Shown: piece after piece, positions 29,395 through 37,603 of the stretch | How positions within the stretch are numbered: the first letter of the stretch is position 1 | How the letters are laid out: every line of letters begins with the position of its first letter | Source of the DNA: Microvirga sp. 17 mud 1-3 | GTDB taxonomy: Bacteria; Pseudomonadota; Alphaproteobacteria; Rhizobiales; Beijerinckiaceae | Length of the DNA: 64,000 nucleotides | Assembly: GCF_003151255.1 (NCBI RefSeq) | Contig: NZ_CP029481.1 | Span: forward strand, 1,426,001-1,490,000 | Direction: 5' to 3' | The notes under the pieces: model-generated | Databases searched by the model: none | What the model was told of the DNA's origin: nothing | Seen by the model: the letters and a program-made list of their open reading frames with translations, nothing else | Translations under genes and position numbers: made by a program

Positions 29395-30729
29395 ATGCCC
29401 CAGACCTTCGACCTGATTCTCAAGGGCGGCATCGTCGTGAATCACGACGGGCGCGCGGAGCGCGACGTGGGCGTACGGGGAGGCACCATCGCGGCGATCG
29501 GCGACCTGTCCCGCGCCTCGGCCGGGCGGGAAGTGGACTGCAAGGGCCTGCATATTCTCCCGGGCGTCATCGACACGCAGGTCCATTTCCGCGAGCCCGG
29601 GCTCGACCACAAGGAGGATCTCGAATCAGGCTCCCGCGCGGCCGTGATGGGCGGCGTGACGGCCGTGTTCGAGATGCCCAACACCGATCCCCAGACCACG
29701 ACTCCCGAGGCCCTGGCGGACAAGATCGCGCGCGGTCGCGGCCGGATGCATTGCGATTTCGCCTTTTGGGTCGGCGGCACCCACGAGAATGCACGGCATG
29801 TGGCTGAGCTGGAGCGCCTGCCGGGCGCCGCCGGCATCAAGGTCTTCATGGGCTCCTCCACGGGCTCGCTCCTGGTCGAGGACGACGAGGGCATCGCCCA
29901 GATCCTGCGCCGGACCCGCCGCCGCGCCGCGTTCCACTCGGAGGACGAGGCTATGCTGCGCGCTCGTAAGGACCTGCGGATCGAGGGCAACCCGCGCTCC
30001 CATCCGGTCTGGCGCTCGGCCGAGGTGGCGCTCGCCTGCACCCAGCGCCTCGTCAGGATCGCGTCCGAAACGGGCGCGCGCATCCATGTGCTCCATGTCA
30101 CGACGGCCGAAGAGATGGCTCTCCTGAAGGACCACAAGGACCTGGTCTCCGTGGAGGTGACGCCGCATCACCTCACCCTGGTGGCGCCCGAATGCTATGA
30201 GCGCCTCGGCACCTATGCGCAGATGAACCCGCCCGTCCGCGACGAGAACCACCGGGCCGCTCTCTGGCAGGGGCTGGACGAAGGCATCGCCGACATCCTG
30301 GGCTCGGACCACGCGCCGCATACGAAGGCCGAGAAGGACAAGACCTATCCCAATACGCCCTCCGGCATGACCGGGGTGCAGACCCTGGTCCCGATCATGC
30401 TCGACCACGTCAATGCGAGCAGGCTCACCCTGGAGCGGTTCGTCGACATGACGAGCGCCGGCCCCAAGCGCCTGTTCGGCATCGCCCGGAAGGGCCGCAT
30501 CGCCGTAGGCTACGACGCCGATTTCACCGTGGTCGACCTGAAGCGTCGCGAGACCATCACCAACAACTGGATCGCCTCCACGTGCGGCTGGACTCCCTAT
30601 GACGGGGTCACGGTCACCGGCTGGCCCATCGGCACGGTGGTGCGCGGCAACGTGGTGATGTGGGACGGCTCCCTCGAGACGCCCGCTCAGGGAGACACCG
30701 TCCGCTTCGAAGAGACGATGGGCGGGTAG
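29395..30729 (+). CDS. pyrC: Dihydroorotase-like amidohydrolase
   Basis: The 444-residue protein belongs to the class I dihydroorotase/allantoinase branch of the amidohydrolases; dihydroorotase closes carbamoyl-aspartate to dihydroorotate in pyrimidine synthesis. The carboxylated Lys is in GIKVFMGSSTG, metal His residues in RAAFHSEDE and IHVLHVTT, and the catalytic Asp in LGSDHAPHTKAEK. At the first metal site the usual HxH is DTQVHFREPG, so the first His is Gln. Related rhizobial proteins annotated as dihydroorotase share this, so the enzyme may be a non-canonical or second dihydroorotase. The ATG at 29395 follows AGGGACGAG. Confidence 0.85.
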   Translation: MPQTFDLILKGGIVVNHDGRAERDVGVRGGTIAAIGDLSRASAGREVDCKGLHILPGVIDTQVHFREPGLDHKEDLESGSRAAVMGGVTAVFEMPNTDPQTTTPEALADKIARGRGRMHCDFAFWVGGTHENARHVAELERLPGAAGIKVFMGSSTGSLLVEDDEGIAQILRRTRRRAAFHSEDEAMLRARKDLRIEGNPRSHPVWRSAEVALACTQRLVRIASETGARIHVLHVTTAEEMALLKDHKDLVSVEVTPHHLTLVAPECYERLGTYAQMNPPVRDENHRAALWQGLDEGIADILGSDHAPHTKAEKDKTYPNTPSGMTGVQTLVPIMLDHVNASRLTLERFVDMTSAGPKRLFGIARKGRIAVGYDADFTVVDLKRRETITNNWIASTCGWTPYDGVTVTGWPIGTVVRGNVVMWDGSLETPAQGDTVRFEETMGG

Positions 30730-30806
30730 GGCCTTTCGCTTCCCTTCGCCGCGCTCCAGGTAAAGCGGCGAGATCGCGCGCAATAGCGACGAGCCGCGCC
30801 GGGATT

Positions 30807-30828
30807 CCCTCCCCCTTGTGGGGAGGAG
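30807..30828. repeat. Family A repeat, single arm
   Basis: CCCTCCCCCTTGTGGGGAGG is another copy of the palindromic arm seen at 687-710 and 49024-49049. It directly abuts a family B element. Confidence 0.6.
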
Positions 30829-30848
30829 AGCGGCGCGGCGCTCCCCGC

Positions 30849-30993
30849 GTCATTCCGGGATGGTCCAAAGGACCAGGCCCGGAACCCATAACCGTTGACA
30901 GAACAGGATAAAGCTCAGCGTTTGCCGTTGCCCTTATTCTGCAAAGTTGGTGTTTATGGGTTCCGGGCTCCGCTGCGCGGCCCCGGAATGACG
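30849..30993. repeat. Dispersed MITE-like repeat, family B, copy 2
   Basis: It starts GTCATTCCGGG and ends GCCCCGGAATGACG, with the inner inverted pair GGCCCGGAACCCATAACC and TTTATGGGTTCCGGGCTC. The ends match copy 1 at 1236-1381 while the centre differs. It occupies most of the gap between two converging genes. Confidence 0.7.
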
Positions 30994-31025
30994 GAGGTGG
31001 CCCCGCAAGGACGGAGCCTTACCCA

Positions 31026-31835
31026 TCACATCGTGCGGTTCGACGGCAGACCCACCGGTTTCAGCACGTCCCGCGCGGCCTCCACGAAGGCATGCATCAC
31101 CTCGGGGCCGTAGGGATTGTCCGAGATGATAGTGCGGAAGAGCTCGTCCGAGTCGTGGCGCACCATGTCGACCATGTGCTGGAGATGGCCGAAGGAGGCT
31201 GTCGTCAGGTCGAGCCGGGGCAGCGCCATGGCGGCCGTCACGCGCCCCAGGAGATGGGTGAGGCCCTGCACATAGGCCATCTGCCGGTCGTGCTCGTCGG
31301 CGGTTGTGCGGATTACATGAAGTCCAAGATGACGGCGAAGGAAACGGGCGGCCACGAGGCTCTGCGCGCAATCATCGGCACAGAATGCGATGCGCAGGCC
31401 CACGATCCCGTTCCGGCCGCTCTGGGGGCCGAACAGCGGATGAGTGCCGACCAGTCTGGTCCCTGAGGGAAGCTCTTCCCGCAGGATGGCCAGGGGCTCG
31501 GTCTTCACCGAGCAGAGATCGACCACAAGGGTGCCGGGGCTCAGATGCGGTGCCATGGCCCGCGCGACGGCGCGGAGGCTCCGCAAGGGAACGGCAAGGA
31601 CGACGATGTCCTGCCGGGCGGCCGTTTCCAGGTCCACGGCTTCGACATTCCACCGGGCCGAGAGCGCGCCGAGGTCGTGGCGGGAATCGTGGATCCGCAG
31701 ATCGAAGAAACGCCGCAGATGCGGCAGGCTGAATTCGCCGAAGGCGCCTACGCCCACGAGGGCGAGGCTGCGCCGTCGTTGCAGAAGTTCGGCGTCGTCA
31801 GCCAGCGGGGAGGTGAGGAGGTTTTGCGTGCTCAT
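31026..31835 (-). CDS. Prephenate/arogenate dehydrogenase-like protein
   Basis: The 269-residue NAD(P)-dependent dehydrogenase is related to TyrA, which makes the tyrosine precursor from prephenate. The Rossmann motif is VGVGAFGEF, followed by VVLAVPLRSLRAV, DLCSVKTEPLAIL and the substrate motif GTHPLFGPQSG. No chorismate mutase or ACT domain is attached. The ATG at 31835 is chosen to start just before the Rossmann fold. It may be the housekeeping TyrA or a paralog; the N-terminal extension before the Rossmann fold (about 20 residues) is unremarkable. Confidence 0.85.
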   Translation of the reverse strand: MSTQNLLTSPLADDAELLQRRRSLALVGVGAFGEFSLPHLRRFFDLRIHDSRHDLGALSARWNVEAVDLETAARQDIVVLAVPLRSLRAVARAMAPHLSPGTLVVDLCSVKTEPLAILREELPSGTRLVGTHPLFGPQSGRNGIVGLRIAFCADDCAQSLVAARFLRRHLGLHVIRTTADEHDRQMAYVQGLTHLLGRVTAAMALPRLDLTTASFGHLQHMVDMVRHDSDELFRTIISDNPYGPEVMHAFVEAARDVLKPVGLPSNRTM

Positions 31836-32082
31836 GCGGTTCTCGGAGGCTTTGTCCGCCGCAGGGCATTGCCGAAATGAAAACGCCGCCTTGCGGCGGC
31901 ACCATTTCGACGAAATCGATCGACCCGTGCCGCTCCTATGGGGAGGGCCGGTAATACGAAACAGCAAAAGGCAGGGTCGTGATCATGGCCGCATCATCCC
32001 CGAAATCCGGCGCGGGTCAAGGCCCATCACTCAGCCGGACATCCCGGGCCAGCCATGCGTCACGGAGCAGGCCCGGTCGGCT

Positions 32083-32340
32083 TCAGTGCTTGAGGGCCGT
32101 CGAGAAGCCCCCGCTGCGGATCTTATCCGGCAGGCTGGCCGCGTATTCGGCCACGGCGTCTTCGCCATAGGTCGCGACGAGCTCCGCAAAGGCGGCGAAA
32201 AGGGCAGCCTGCGCCATGCAGTCGCCGTCGAGGCCGTCGAGCTCGGCTTCGGCAAAAGCCTCGGTCACATAGCTCAGGGCAGCCTGCTTGATGGCGCTGA
32301 GTTCGGGCAAGTCGGGGAGGAGGGCGTCGTTATCGTTCAT
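32083..32340 (-). CDS. Small acidic protein, unknown
   Basis: The 85-residue product (MNDNDALLPDLPELSAIKQA...) is predicted helical and acidic, with ALSYVTEAFAEAELDGLDGD and ALFAAFAELVATYGEDAVAE. I recognise no domain. The ATG at 32340 is the last good start of a frame that is open upstream. Codon use is like that of neighbours. Confidence 0.6.
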   Translation of the reverse strand: MNDNDALLPDLPELSAIKQAALSYVTEAFAEAELDGLDGDCMAQAALFAAFAELVATYGEDAVAEYAASLPDKIRSGGFSTALKH

Positions 32341-32473
32341 GATCCAGGGCCCCATCGCGCAGGGGCGGCGCGTGTTCGGTTGTCCCGAATGTAGTGAGCG
32401 CACCGACCCACCGCCACCATCTCCTTGCAAAGAGGTTAATGCGAGAGGGCATCCACGGAAAAATGTGGATAAA

Positions 32474-33028
32474 TCAGCCGCCGTAACGGCTGGTGATGGT
32501 GCGCGCGAGGGTCTCGCCCTCCTTGAGATAGCGGTTCGAGGCCTCCTGAGCGGAGGCTGTGCAGATGCGGTAGGTCAGCGCATAGGCCTGGTAGCCCTTG
32601 TTGTAGGCGCCGGCGAGCCGCTCCCGCCGACCGGGCGTCGTGCCCTCCGCGTCGAGCAGGGCCTGCATGCGTCCCTGCCATTCTGTGCCGTCGGCGGCGG
32701 CGCAGAGGGGGCGCAGAAGTGCGAGGGAGCCCATGATCTCGGCGAGCCTGAGCAAATCCTTCTCGTAGGGAGCGGGCGGCGGCTCGACCGGGGGCGCCGG
32801 CTCGGCCTTCTGCTCCTTCTCCTTTTCTTTCGCCTCCTTCGGGGGAGCCGAGCGCTGGTTCTGCGGCGCCCGGCGCTGCGGGCGGAATTGCGGCTGCGGC
32901 CGCAGCTGAGGCTGGGGGCTGAGCTCCGGCTGTCGGGGCGGGCCGAAGAGCCGCTCGAAGAAGCCCTGCGCGCTCGCGGGCTGGGTAGCCGTCATTAGGA
33001 CTGTGCCGAGCAGAAGAATCCGCTTCAC
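32474..33028 (-). CDS. TIGR02301 family exported protein
   Basis: The 184-residue product has a signal peptide (KRILLLGTVLMTATQPASAQ), a Pro/Gln/Lys-rich linker and a conserved C-terminal helical domain (LLRLAEIMGSLALLRPLCAA, GAYNKGYQAYALTYRICTAS), matching the TIGR02301 family of alphaproteobacteria. Its role is unknown. The GTG start at 33028 overlaps the NUDIX stop by four bases (GTGA), making a three-gene coupled operon with the NUDIX and HTH-citrate synthase genes. Confidence 0.85.
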   Translation of the reverse strand: MKRILLLGTVLMTATQPASAQGFFERLFGPPRQPELSPQPQLRPQPQFRPQRRAPQNQRSAPPKEAKEKEKEQKAEPAPPVEPPPAPYEKDLLRLAEIMGSLALLRPLCAAADGTEWQGRMQALLDAEGTTPGRRERLAGAYNKGYQAYALTYRICTASAQEASNRYLKEGETLARTITSRYGG

Positions 33029-33474
33029 CGCGCGGACTCCCGCCGGTCGAAGGCGAAAGCCCGTTCCAGAATGGCCGCTAGGCCCGGTGTCGTGGGCAGG
33101 CCGACGATGTCCCGTTCCGTAACCCAACGGATTTCCTTTGCTTCCGGGCCTGTCCGAGGTTCGCCCGAGACCCAGCGCGCGGCATGGGCGGCGATGACGA
33201 TATGGTGCTTTATACGGCCTTCCCGATCCCTTTCAATGAATTCGAGGGGAGCGATCAGACCGATCAGCTTGGCCTCAACACCGACCTCCTCCCGAAGTTC
33301 CCGAAGGGCCGCCTCGGCCAGGGTCTCGCCGATCTCCACCTGTCCGCCGGGCAGGGAGAAAAGGCCCTCGGAGGGTGGCTTGCCGCGGGCTGCCAGGAGG
33401 GCCCGGCCGTCGCGGAAGACCGCCACGGAGGCGGCCAGGATCGGGCGGGAGGGATAAAGGCGCGACTCGGTCAT
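33025..33474 (-). CDS. NUDIX hydrolase
   Basis: The 149-residue enzyme cleaves a nucleoside diphosphate-linked substrate. The full Nudix box is present: GGQVEIGETLAEAALRELRE then EVGVEA. The N-terminal PILAASVAVFRDGRALLAAR and the ADP-ribose-type layout are usual, but the substrate is not defined. The start overlaps the upstream stop by four bases. Confidence 0.92.
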   Translation of the reverse strand: MTESRLYPSRPILAASVAVFRDGRALLAARGKPPSEGLFSLPGGQVEIGETLAEAALRELREEVGVEAKLIGLIAPLEFIERDREGRIKHHIVIAAHAARWVSGEPRTGPEAKEIRWVTERDIVGLPTTPGLAAILERAFAFDRRESAR

Positions 33475-34598
33475 GAGGGGTTCTCCTCCGCCAGCACATA
33501 GCGGGCGCGGGGGCGGATCAGGGTGGCCTGGCTGCGCTGCTCGATGGCATGGGCAAGCCAGCCGGCGGTCCGCCCGATGGCGAACAGCGCAAAGGATGCC
33601 CCGGCCGGAAGCCCGTATGCCCGCTCCAGCATCACCAGGGCGGCGTCGAGACTGGGCCTGTCGCCCGTGGCGCTCTCCACGGCCTGCAGGGTCGTAGCGT
33701 CGGAGGCGAGGAGCGGAAGTCTTTCCAGGAGCGCAGGTGCCCGTGGGTCCCCGTCCGGGTAGAGCCGGTGCCGGAAGCCGGGGGCCTCGGCGGCCCGGGG
33801 TGCCTCGAGGAAGGTCCGGACCCGCTCGATCATGCCCCCATGATGGGGCCCGCTCAGGGCCGCGAGGCCGGCGATGACCGCATTGCGCAGGGAGGTGCCC
33901 GTGGAGGCCGTGACCCGCACGGCGAAAGCCGAGGCGCTGAGTTCGTGATCGGCGCTGAGCACCAGGGCGCGGCGGATCGCATCGGCCGCCCGAGGCGCCC
34001 TCCAGGCCGCAGCAAGGTGCTGGTGGATGGGCTCGGCGCCCGGATCGGCGCCGCTTCCGGCCGCTGTCACGAGACGCAGGATCGTCGCGACCTCTGCGGC
34101 CCGGGCCTCCATCGGGACCGGGGCGGACAGGAGGCGAACCGCCTGGGTGACGAAATCGTACGGGCCGAAAGCAGGACCGGGCAGAGTGCCCACCACGTTC
34201 CTGACGAGCGGCGAGGGGGCCTGGAAGGCGGCACGGTCGAGGCCGCCGATCAGCAAGAGGGCCGTCTCCTCCAGGGTCGCGGTCTCGGCCAGCCGGATCG
34301 CATCCAGCTCCCGATAGTACAGGTGCCCGTCCTTGATCTGGGTGATGCTGGTCTCCAGGACCGGGAGCCCCCAGTCCAATGCCGTGGCGGCTGCTGCGGC
34401 CGGGCGGCGGAAACGCGCCTTGCGCTCCGCCAGCGCCGTGACGTCCTCAAGGGAATAGAGCTTCTGGCGAGGATCGTGGGGCGACGCGAAGGAGCGGATC
34501 AGGCCCCGGCTCACATAAGCATAGAGGCTCGCCCGGCTGATGCCGAGGCGGCCGGAGGCCTCTTCGGCCGAGGTCAGATCGAGCAACTTCGTTCCCAT
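33471..34598 (-). CDS. Citrate-synthase-family protein with N-terminal HTH
   Basis: The 375-residue product fuses an excisionase/MerR-like helix-turn-helix (SAEEASGRLGISRASLYAYV, then RQKLYSLEDVTAL) to a citrate synthase fold. In the enzyme part the three catalytic residues align: His in GPHHGGMIERV, His in GFRHRLYPDGDPR and Asp in SLDAALVMLERAYG. It may be a regulator that senses acetyl-CoA, oxaloacetate or citrate, an enzyme controlling its own gene, or both; this is inference. It is divergent from a second citrate synthase gene and is the first gene of an operon with NUDIX and TIGR02301. Confidence 0.85.
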   Translation of the reverse strand: MGTKLLDLTSAEEASGRLGISRASLYAYVSRGLIRSFASPHDPRQKLYSLEDVTALAERKARFRRPAAAAATALDWGLPVLETSITQIKDGHLYYRELDAIRLAETATLEETALLLIGGLDRAAFQAPSPLVRNVVGTLPGPAFGPYDFVTQAVRLLSAPVPMEARAAEVATILRLVTAAGSGADPGAEPIHQHLAAAWRAPRAADAIRRALVLSADHELSASAFAVRVTASTGTSLRNAVIAGLAALSGPHHGGMIERVRTFLEAPRAAEAPGFRHRLYPDGDPRAPALLERLPLLASDATTLQAVESATGDRPSLDAALVMLERAYGLPAGASFALFAIGRTAGWLAHAIEQRSQATLIRPRARYVLAEENPS

Positions 34599-34601
34599 AG
34601 G

Positions 34602-34625
34602 TTGATATGTTGATTCAAGATTGAC
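34602..34625. promoter_or_regulatory. Repeated TTGAT/TTGAC motifs between two citrate synthase genes
   Basis: TTGAT occurs at 34602 and 34610 and TTGAC at 34621 in the 76-base divergent spacer. The first two are eight bases apart. They are candidate binding sites for the adjacent HTH-citrate synthase protein. The pattern is short and could be chance. Confidence 0.3.
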
Positions 34626-34674
34626 CGCTCCGCAATGGCGGCGTGATGCTCCGCGTCGAAAAAGGAGATGCCTC

Positions 34675-35739
34675 ATGTCCATCGGACTCGACGATGTCAT
34701 TGCCGCCGAAACGGTTCTCAGCCACGTGGACGGGGAGGCGGGGCGCCTCATCATCCGCGGGCACGATCTGGAGGAACTGGCGGGCCGTGTTTCCTACGAG
34801 GATGCGGTCGCGATGCTCTGGGAGGGTTTCGTGTCCTTGAGCGATCCGCGCGCCGCGCTCGGGAAGGGGCGCGCACGGGCCTTCGCGCTCCTGTCCGGCC
34901 TCGCGCCCCGGCTGCAAGGCCTCTCGCCGGTCGAAGGAATGCGCCTTCTCCTCGCAGCGCTGCCGGATGCGGAGCCGGACCATGGGCCCCTGGCCGTTGG
35001 CGCCGCGGCCGTCGCGGCCGCCATGGCGGTGCGGGGCGCGCAGGGGCTGCCACCCATCGCGCCCGACCCTGCAGCCGGACATGCGGCCGACCTCCTGCAC
35101 ATGCTGCGCGGAGAGCCGGTCGACGAGGGTGACGCGAAGGCGCTCGATACCTATCTGGTGACCATCCTCGACCACGGCCTCAACGCCTCGACTTTCACGG
35201 CGCGGGTCGTCGCGTCCACGGAGGCAGGGCTGCTCTCGGCGGTGGTCGCCAGTCTCTGCGCCCTCAAGGGACCTTTGCACGGCGGTGCGCCGGGGCCAGT
35301 GCTCGACATGCTCGACGCCATCGGCAGCGCCGACCGGGCGGAGGAGTGGCTCGACGCGGCCATCGCCCGCAACGAGCGGCTGATGGGGTTCGGCCACCGA
35401 GTCTACCGGGTCCGCGATCCGCGGGCGGATGTGCTGAAGGGCGCGGTGTCGCGCCTGAAAGGCCGGGACAACCGCATCGCCTTCGCGGAGGCCGTCGAGG
35501 CCGCGGCCCTGCGGGTGTTGGCGCGCCGCAAGCCCGGACGCCGGCTCGACACCAATGTGGAGTTCTACACCGCCCTGTTGCTGGAAGCTCTCGGCGTGCC
35601 GCGGGAAGGCTTCACGCCTCTCTTCGGCGCCGGCCGGACGGCCGGCTGGGTCGCTCATGCGCTCGAACAGGCCGGGACCGGCCGCATCATTCGCCCGCAG
35701 TCGCGCTATGTAGGACCGCGGCCGGCAGAAGCCGCCTGA
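34675..35739 (+). CDS. Citrate synthase family protein
   Basis: The 354-residue product is a stand-alone citrate/methylcitrate synthase homolog. It has KGPLHGGAPGPVLDMLDAIG with the first catalytic His and GFGHRVYRVRDPRADVL with the second. The third position reads TNVEFYTALLLEALG, with Glu where most citrate synthases have the catalytic Asp. The C-terminal RTAGWVAHALEQ and IIRPQSRYVG are standard. An AAGGAG precedes the ATG at 34675. It is divergent from the HTH-fused paralog. It may make citrate, methylcitrate or another condensation product. Confidence 0.88.
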   Translation: MSIGLDDVIAAETVLSHVDGEAGRLIIRGHDLEELAGRVSYEDAVAMLWEGFVSLSDPRAALGKGRARAFALLSGLAPRLQGLSPVEGMRLLLAALPDAEPDHGPLAVGAAAVAAAMAVRGAQGLPPIAPDPAAGHAADLLHMLRGEPVDEGDAKALDTYLVTILDHGLNASTFTARVVASTEAGLLSAVVASLCALKGPLHGGAPGPVLDMLDAIGSADRAEEWLDAAIARNERLMGFGHRVYRVRDPRADVLKGAVSRLKGRDNRIAFAEAVEAAALRVLARRKPGRRLDTNVEFYTALLLEALGVPREGFTPLFGAGRTAGWVAHALEQAGTGRIIRPQSRYVGPRPAEAA

Positions 35740-35746
35740 GGCGCAC

Positions 35747-36457
35747 TCATTCCTGCGGCAGATCCTCAATGCCGATCCGCCGCAGGACCGCATCGGTGAT
35801 CCGGTTGCAGCGGGCGCCCGCGAACGGGAAGGCGTCCACGAGTGCGGACGAAAGGGTCTCGTGAAGGGCCTGCCTGAGGAGCCTGCGGGCGCGGTGCAGG
35901 CGCGTCTTCACGGTCTCGGGGCGCAGGCCGAGCTGCGAGGCGGTTTCCTCGATGCTCATCTCCTCCATGTCCCGCAGCACGAAGACGATGCGGAACGGGA
36001 CTGGCAGACGGTCGACGGCCTGCTCCAGAAGGCGGCGGACCTCCGCACGGGCGGCCGCTGCTTCCGGGTCGTTATCCCTATGGGCCGTCGGCAGGGCGAT
36101 CACGCGGGTGTCTCCTTCGTCTCTGAGCCGGTCGAGGTGCTCCACCTCCACAGTCGGGCGCCGTTGCCGCACCCGACCGAGCGCCTCATTGAGGGCGATC
36201 CGCGTCAGCCAGGTGGAGAGGCGCGCCTCGCCTCGAAAAGCGTCGAGATGCATAAAGGCCCGGACATAGGTCTCCTGGACCACGTCCTCGGCCTCCGCGT
36301 CGTCCGCCAGGACACTGCGTGCGACCCGATAGAGGCGGCGGTTGTAGCGGCGCATGATCTGGCGAAAGGCCTCACCGTCACGGGCGAGGGCGCGCTCGAC
36401 CAAAGCTGCGTCATCCAGATCGTCCAACACGACCGGCGCGGTTGCGGTGCTCGGCAT
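35747..36457 (-). CDS. ECF RNA polymerase sigma factor
   Basis: The 236-residue sigma-70 family factor has region 2 (FRQIMRRYNRRLYRVARSVL, DAEDVVQETYVRAF by position, RLSTWLTRIALNEAL) and region 4 (MEEMSIEETASQLGLRPETV, KTRLHRARRLLRQAL), typical of RpoE-like extracytoplasmic factors, plus a 40-residue tail. It lies 77 bases downstream of a cupredoxin/periplasmic gene pair on the same strand and may control it. No anti-sigma gene is adjacent. Confidence 0.9.
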   Translation of the reverse strand: MPSTATAPVVLDDLDDAALVERALARDGEAFRQIMRRYNRRLYRVARSVLADDAEAEDVVQETYVRAFMHLDAFRGEARLSTWLTRIALNEALGRVRQRRPTVEVEHLDRLRDEGDTRVIALPTAHRDNDPEAAAARAEVRRLLEQAVDRLPVPFRIVFVLRDMEEMSIEETASQLGLRPETVKTRLHRARRLLRQALHETLSSALVDAFPFAGARCNRITDAVLRRIGIEDLPQE

Positions 36458-36534
36458 GGCGGGCCCCTCCCTGGTCCTTAGATGGAGCAAGGACGCGAAG
36501 GTTCCCGGGAGTTTCGCTCATCGCAGCCGCGGCG

Positions 36535-37077
36535 TCACGTATGGCGCACGATACCCCTGCGCAGGATCTCGTCGACCGCCGGGAAGGCGCGCAGAGCCTC
36601 GTCGGGAACTGGCTCGCCGCCTTGGGAGGCCGACGACGAGACGGTGCTTCCCCCAAGCCCGCCGGGGCGGCCCACCACGATCCGCCCGACCATGCCGGCA
36701 TGCTCGTGCGGAATGCAGAAGTAGTCGTAGGTCCCCTCCACCGTGAGCGTGACCGAGAAGCTCTCGTCCGGCAGCAGGTAATCCGAGTTCCAGGGGGTGG
36801 CGCCCGCCGGAATGCGCAAGGGGCGGTCGGAATTCTGCGGGTGGTAGGCGGTGGACGTGTGAGAATTGCCCGGATCGCGATTGATCCACCGGACACTCTG
36901 GCCGGGCCGGATGAGGATTCCGATCGGGTCGAACCAGACCTGGGATCCGTCCGCATTGCCCCGCATCACGATCTCGACCGTATCCTCCGCCCATGCCCGG
37001 CCGGCCAGGCGAGCGGCCAAGGGAGCGGCGAGGAGAACCCCGCCGACCCTGAGGATATGGCGCCGGGTCGGCGTCAT
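36535..37077 (-). CDS. Tat-exported cupredoxin (plastocyanin-like)
   Basis: The 180-residue protein has a twin-arginine signal (MTPTRRHILRVGGVLLAAPL) and a blue-copper fold. The four type 1 copper ligands are visible: His in GNSHTSTAYH, then Cys, His and Met in YDYFCIPHEHAGMVG. It probably carries electrons in the periplasm. A C-terminal extension of about 40 residues follows the fold. It overlaps the upstream gene by four bases and so is coupled to it. Confidence 0.9.
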   Translation of the reverse strand: MTPTRRHILRVGGVLLAAPLAARLAGRAWAEDTVEIVMRGNADGSQVWFDPIGILIRPGQSVRWINRDPGNSHTSTAYHPQNSDRPLRIPAGATPWNSDYLLPDESFSVTLTVEGTYDYFCIPHEHAGMVGRIVVGRPGGLGGSTVSSSASQGGEPVPDEALRAFPAVDEILRRGIVRHT

Positions 37078-37502
37078 TTCGCCACCCGCGCCTCGTCGGC
37101 CTTGGAGACGTGCCACAGAACCACATGGGCGTGGGGCTTTTCGACGCCCGGATGGCCGGCATTGTAATAAACGTCCACATGGTCGACCTTGCCGCCGGGC
37201 GCCGCGAGATTGTCGAAGCTCTTGTCCTTGTTCGACAGGTCCTCGATGGGCAGCATGTAGACGGTGCTGACGAGCTTGCCGTTATGGTCGTAGGCCAGGA
37301 AAGGGCCGGCCGGCAGGGTGTTCGGGTCCACATAGAGCTGGCCGAGCCCGGGCAGGAAATCGGGCAGCTTCACGAGGGTGCTCACCTTCTTGTAGGCGCC
37401 TGAGGGCGGCGCCTTCTCGACCTGATCGGCCGCAAATGCGGGCAAGGTGAGCGCAGGCATGGCGAGCGCCGCAATGGCGGCAACGGCGAAGCGGAGAAAC
37501 AT
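37074..37502 (-). CDS. Secreted protein paired with cupredoxin, DUF5602-like
   Basis: The 142-residue product has a signal peptide (FLRFAVAAIAALAMPALTLPAFA) and a domain with YVDPNTLPAGPFLAYDHNGK and VYYNAGHPGVEKPHAHVVLW. The His-rich end hints at metal binding. It resembles TTHB210-type (DUF5602) proteins, with low certainty. Its stop overlaps the cupredoxin start, so the two are likely produced together. The start is set by the signal peptide. Confidence 0.7.
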   Translation of the reverse strand: MFLRFAVAAIAALAMPALTLPAFAADQVEKAPPSGAYKKVSTLVKLPDFLPGLGQLYVDPNTLPAGPFLAYDHNGKLVSTVYMLPIEDLSNKDKSFDNLAAPGGKVDHVDVYYNAGHPGVEKPHAHVVLWHVSKADEARVAK

Positions 37503-37603
37503 GGCGACATCCTCTCTCTTGCCGGGCGGCAGGCCCGGCCTGTCGATTGGATGAAGCTCCGTGCGAAAGGTTCCCGGTTCCGATCTCGGCCGGGAGAGGC
37601 GCC

